Assembly (NCBI GenBank): GCA_902788575.1
Contig: CADAKY010000001.1
Location: 1-64,000 of the forward strand
Direction of reading: 5' to 3'
DNA: 64,000 nucleotides
Origin: an uncultured bacterium
GTDB taxonomy: Bacteria > Cyanobacteriota > Vampirovibrionia > Gastranaerophilales > Gastranaerophilaceae
Below the pieces are notes generated by a model. That model did no database searches. It was not told the DNA's origin and saw nothing but the letters and a program-made list of their open reading frames with translations. A program made the position numbers and the translations under genes. Below, piece by piece: positions 60,706-64,000 of this stretch (the stretch's first letter is position 1; the number at the start of each line of letters is the position of its first letter).

Positions 60706-62523
60706 ATGAGAAAAAATATTTTTATATTAATGAATTGTTTGTTATTCGGAGGACTATTCGGAATAATCTTCCGAAACAATATCAGCTGGGATTTTTTAAG
60801 CTATCACTACTATAACGGCTGGGCTTTCCTTAATGACAGACTAAACACAGATTTTTTTCCGGCGATGTTCAGAACCTATTTTAATCCTGTTCTAGATTCT
60901 TGTTTATACTTTTTGATAACAAAACTCAATAACCATCCCTATTTGTTTTTATTCATCTCAGGTTTTAATTTAGGCATGTTCTTGTTTGTTTCATACAAAT
61001 TTTTTGAATTCATCTTTAATGAAAATAAAGAACAAAAAATATATATTCTCTTTGGTTTAATTTTGACTTTTATTTCGCCTCTGTTATTGATTTGTGTAGA
61101 TTTTTCTTATTTAGAAATTACACTGTCGATTTTGGCATTTTCCGCTTTATTAATATTTGCAAAAAACATTTTTAAAGAAATTTCTCCTGCAAGAAATCTT
61201 ATGCTGTTTTTCAGCGGACTCTTAACAGGTGCAACGGTTGGACTTAAATACACAATGTGCACATTTGGATTTGTAACAATTCTCACAATTATACTAAATT
61301 ATAAATCAATCACAAAACCTCTTAGAACTATGTTTCTGATATTAAGCGGCATGTTCATAGGTTTTCTGATAACTGACGGCTGGTGGATGTGGATTTTATG
61401 GAAACAATTTCATAATCCGCTATTCCCTTATTTTAACAATATTTTTCGTTCCGATTTGTGCGACATAAATGCTGTTATGTCTTATGAATTCGTACACATG
61501 AGACCTGATAACATTTTCTCTTTTGTTTTTGCGCCACTAATGAATTCCCTGAACGGATGCATCGGGTTTGAATGGTCATATTATGACTTAAAAATACCAT
61601 TGGCGTTTATTTCTGTATTAATATATTTTTACTTGGTAAAATATAAAAACATAAAAAAACATATAGAGAACATTACAAATTATAAAATATTTAATCTGTT
61701 TTTAGTTTTTACAATATTATGTTTTTACATAAATTTGGGAATTTTTGGAAATTATAGATATATAATATCTTTAATTCCGGTTATTTCTGCTGTTATAATC
61801 ATAATTTGCAGATTAATATATGAACATTTTGATAAGAATACAAATATAAATATTTTTACTTTTTGTCTATTCTTAATTCTCACGATTCCTCTGATTTTAT
61901 GCTCTCCTCCAAATATGATAAAAACGATTAAAATATTAACAGTACTCTTTTCATGCATTTTTGTACATTTTGCCGCAAAGAACCAAAACTTTTCCGATAT
62001 AACTAAAAAAACATTTACTGCATTGTCACTGATTCTTATACTGTGCGCTTCAAAAATGTTTTATCCGTTTAACACACTAAGCTTTAAAGACTTTTCTAAA
62101 ATACTGGAAATACAAAAAATCCAAATGTTAGATAATTCTACTGTAATTTCCGGAACAATGCTTGCAAATTACATAATACCCGCACAAAACAAAAACGTTA
62201 AATATATAGGATTTCCGCTTACAAATGAAGACGCTGATAAATGTTACTCAAATACAAATACAAAACCAAAAAACAGATATTTTATAGATTATACTGTCAG
62301 TAAAAAAATTGCAAAAATATTAAAAGAGGAAAAAAATATATATTTTATTTACGCGCAAGACGTAATGAGCGAAAACAGCAATGTTTTCAAACTGCATGAA
62401 AAAGCTCTTGAAAAATATTCCGGCGGGAAAATCAAACATATAACAAATTGTAAATCTGTTTCGTATACTATTTTGAATCAATATGAACCTTGGAAAGAAA
62501 TATTCGTTTGTAAAATTAAGTAA
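60706..62523 (+). CDS. Multi-spanning GT-C-like membrane protein, copy 2
   Basis: 605 residues and clearly paralogous to the upstream gene over its whole length: WDFLSYHYYNGWAFLNDR, MFRTYFNPVLDS, GLKYTMCTFG, WWMWILWKQFHNPLFPYFNN. The C-terminal blocks SGTMLANYIIPAQN and CKSVSYTI also match. It arose by tandem duplication and has diverged substantially. AAGG precedes the ATG. Likely a polyprenyl-phosphate-sugar-dependent glycosyltransferase, not proven. Confidence 0.83.
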   Translation: MRKNIFILMNCLLFGGLFGIIFRNNISWDFLSYHYYNGWAFLNDRLNTDFFPAMFRTYFNPVLDSCLYFLITKLNNHPYLFLFISGFNLGMFLFVSYKFFEFIFNENKEQKIYILFGLILTFISPLLLICVDFSYLEITLSILAFSALLIFAKNIFKEISPARNLMLFFSGLLTGATVGLKYTMCTFGFVTILTIILNYKSITKPLRTMFLILSGMFIGFLITDGWWMWILWKQFHNPLFPYFNNIFRSDLCDINAVMSYEFVHMRPDNIFSFVFAPLMNSLNGCIGFEWSYYDLKIPLAFISVLIYFYLVKYKNIKKHIENITNYKIFNLFLVFTILCFYINLGIFGNYRYIISLIPVISAVIIIICRLIYEHFDKNTNINIFTFCLFLILTIPLILCSPPNMIKTIKILTVLFSCIFVHFAAKNQNFSDITKKTFTALSLILILCASKMFYPFNTLSFKDFSKILEIQKIQMLDNSTVISGTMLANYIIPAQNKNVKYIGFPLTNEDADKCYSNTNTKPKNRYFIDYTVSKKIAKILKEEKNIYFIYAQDVMSENSNVFKLHEKALEKYSGGKIKHITNCKSVSYTILNQYEPWKEIFVCKIK

Positions 62524-62525
62524 TG

Positions 62526-62534
62526 TGATACAAT
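62526..62534 (+). promoter_or_regulatory. Extended -10 promoter
   Basis: TGATACAAT, about 33 bases before the ATG at 62568; identical to the motif before the matrixin gene but here at normal leader distance. Confidence 0.5.
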
Positions 62535-62567
62535 ATTTATAAGAGAAGAGAAAATTAGGTGGAAACT

Positions 62568-63200
62568 ATGAAAAATAAAATTATATTGCTTTTATTATCA
62601 ATGTTATTTATAATACCGGCTTTTGCAGATACTTTGCCATATTATACAAATAACATACCAGCCTCCTCTATCGGTATATTTCAGACAGGAGACAGTTTAA
62701 CAATTTACAAAGAGCCTGATGAAAATTCACACATTGTTAAACAATTCGACTTTAATTACAAACAAGAATCCATGCCGGACGGAGTTTTTTGTGTTCTTTT
62801 AAACGAAAAAAAACTCGGGCTTATGTACGTGACGGACATAGGAGATGACGGCTGGGTAGAACTTTTATATGATAAACATACAGGTGCAAAAGGCTGGGCA
62901 AAAACAGAAGACAGATTTCAATTCTTGCCTTGGCTGAGTTTTTACAACATGTACGGAAGAAAATACGGTTTAAGATTGCTTAAAGATGCTCCTGACTCAA
63001 TAGATGTTTTACACGCAAAGCCGGAAGATTTGGCACAAAATGTTGCAAAAATGCGATATGTAAAACAAATCAGATTAACTGCCGTAAGGGGAAACTGGGC
63101 ACTAGTATCCGTAGTCGATATTGATAAAACCCCAAAAACCGGTTACATGAAATGGCGGGACACAGACGGAAAGATATACGCATTCCCGAATATCAAATAA
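62568..63200 (+). CDS. Secreted SH3-like protein
   Basis: 210 residues from the ATG at 62568 (a GTG at 62559 lies within the AGGTGG binding site). Signal peptide MKNKIILLLLSMLFIIPAFA. The mature protein has two SH3b-like regions, the first around IYKEPDENSHIVKQF and the second around TAVRGNWALVSVVD ending in a WRDTDGKIYA strand. It could bind peptidoglycan or other wall polymers in the periplasm. Enzymatic residues are not evident. Confidence 0.82.
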   Translation: MKNKIILLLLSMLFIIPAFADTLPYYTNNIPASSIGIFQTGDSLTIYKEPDENSHIVKQFDFNYKQESMPDGVFCVLLNEKKLGLMYVTDIGDDGWVELLYDKHTGAKGWAKTEDRFQFLPWLSFYNMYGRKYGLRLLKDAPDSIDVLHAKPEDLAQNVAKMRYVKQIRLTAVRGNWALVSVVDIDKTPKTGYMKWRDTDGKIYAFPNIK

Positions 63201-63282
63201 ATAACTTTTCATACATTTAAACGTTGACTTTTCCGGATACAACATTAAACTAAAAGTGGAAACTAATAAGGAGACTCTGAAT

Positions 63283-63834
63283 ATGGGTAAACGCTTAGAC
63301 GGTTCATCACTTTTTACAGGTATTAACGCAGGTTTGACAAACTCATTCTCACTTTTGTCAAGCCAGTACAGTGACGGACTAACTTTAGAAAACTTGAATG
63401 CGGCATTAACAAATACTAATGTTACTAATACAGCTTATGGAGCAACTTTTGCTTCTTACCTGACATCAAACTTTAACGGTGTGGATTCAAATAAAGACGG
63501 CAAATTGACAGCTGATGAAGTACAAAAGCTTATGAATAATATTGCGACACAAGGTTTGACAAGAGAACAAATTATATCACTCGGTGCAAGCTCCGGTTTA
63601 ACAGGCTCACTGCAGGAAACTGTTTTGTCACACTTTGATGATATTGATACAAATCATGACGGAAAAGTGACAAATCAGGAAATTAGTGCTTACGGCGTGA
63701 ATTCTCAGTTTGAAAAACAAAAAATTGCTGACAAAAACCGCATAGTGAACAATATGTCTCTGTTTTACGGAAGCGATTCGGATAAGTATGAAGGAAGTTT
63801 GTTAGATTATCGTTATATGGATGATGAAAGTTAA
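63283..63834 (+). CDS. EF-hand calcium-binding protein
   Basis: 183 residues from the ATG at 63283 with AAGGAG 9 bases upstream; the longer frame starts at GTG. Two canonical EF-hand loops, DSNKDGKLTADE (about 74) and DTNHDGKVTNQE (about 126), both with Asp/Glu at all ligand positions. The N-terminal 60 residues are Ser/Thr/Asn-rich, without a standard signal peptide. Export by a non-classical route or a cytoplasmic calcium role are both possible. A terminator follows. Confidence 0.87.
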   Translation: MGKRLDGSSLFTGINAGLTNSFSLLSSQYSDGLTLENLNAALTNTNVTNTAYGATFASYLTSNFNGVDSNKDGKLTADEVQKLMNNIATQGLTREQIISLGASSGLTGSLQETVLSHFDDIDTNHDGKVTNQEISAYGVNSQFEKQKIADKNRIVNNMSLFYGSDSDKYEGSLLDYRYMDDES

Positions 63835-63864
63835 TATTGTGTGTGTAAAATATAAAAAGGGATA

Positions 63865-63889
63865 AAAAGAGACCTCATAGGTCTCTTTT
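63865..63889. terminator. Bidirectional terminator
   Basis: A perfect 10-bp stem (63865-63874 with 63880-63889) around a 5-base loop, T on one side and A on the other. It ends the EF-hand gene and may also stop the partial gene entering on minus. Confidence 0.85.
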
Positions 63890-63954
63890 ATTTTTACACA
63901 AACAAAAATACGTTTGACAAAACCAAACGCTATACAACATGATTTCTTTAAACC

Positions 63955-64000
63955 CTAATCAAGCAAATCGCTCAAAATTGCTGCATTTTCTTCAGCTTTT
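63955..64000 (-). CDS. C-terminus of a minus-strand gene (partial)
   Basis: The minus strand reads KAEENAAILSDLLD and a TAG stop at 63955-63957, in typical coding style, followed downstream by a terminator. The gene extends beyond the window and cannot be identified from 14 residues. Confidence 0.5.
   Translation of the reverse strand, partial: KAEENAAILSDLLD

Overview
The window is AT-rich, densely coded and chromosomal in character. It has no tRNA, rRNA, CRISPR array, integrase or insertion sequence that I could find. KdsA and an MsbA-like transporter imply a Gram-negative envelope with LPS. An ADP-forming acyl-CoA synthetase, a flavodiiron protein with its rubredoxin and a BadF-type activator imply an anaerobic, fermentative life. 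CsaB, a CHASE2 adenylate cyclase, an orphan OmpR-type regulator and several large proteins of unknown family fit a non-photosynthetic relative of Cyanobacteria (Vampirovibrionia, Gastranaerophilales type, as found in guts). That assignment is an inference from gene content; no 16S gene is present.

Layout. 1-5 kb: NarL-type regulator, trigger factor, 2-hydroxyacyl-CoA dehydratase activator, KdsA. 5-9.5 kb (minus): lytic transglycosylase behind a leader resembling a c-di-AMP riboswitch, a STAS-like protein, rubredoxin plus flavodiiron protein, then a ZorA/ZorB-like (MotA/MotB-like) proton-channel pair. 9.5-12.8 kb (plus, divergent from that pair): a 1095-residue protein with zinc ribbons, a decayed cyclase domain and a decayed STAND-type ATPase. 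12.8-31.7 kb: large unknown proteins mixed with housekeeping genes (MsbA, GltX, GcvT-GcvH-GcvPA, matrixin protease, PPIase, M24 peptidase, aminotransferase plus Lrp, flavoprotein, IlvE). 31.8-36.5 kb: ribosomal protein S1, TrhA, an XRE remnant, acyl-CoA synthetase. 37-45.7 kb: rpsL-rpsG on plus, converging on a minus-strand S10-to-S14 cluster whose spacers are unusually long and full of short hairpin repeats. 45.9-54.3 kb: PglK-like ABC flippase, small unknown genes, glyoxalase, thioesterase, RluB-like synthase, CoaE, YccA-like membrane protein, RmuC, response regulator, repeat proteins. 54.3-64 kb: KDPG-aldolase-like gene, sugar kinase and CsaB on minus; CHASE2 cyclase, two tandem GT-C-like membrane proteins, an SH3-like secreted protein and an EF-hand protein on plus.

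The best candidate for an undescribed system is 7904-12776: a short-tailed ZorAB-like motor with no ZorC, ZorD or ZorE, divergent from a multidomain protein whose enzymatic motifs have decayed. Other signals worth following are the possible c-di-AMP leader, a set of apparently leaderless genes with a -10 box 7-10 nt before the ATG, a 9-base element at the same place after both ribosomal promoters, and a G-run array next to the gcvT promoter.
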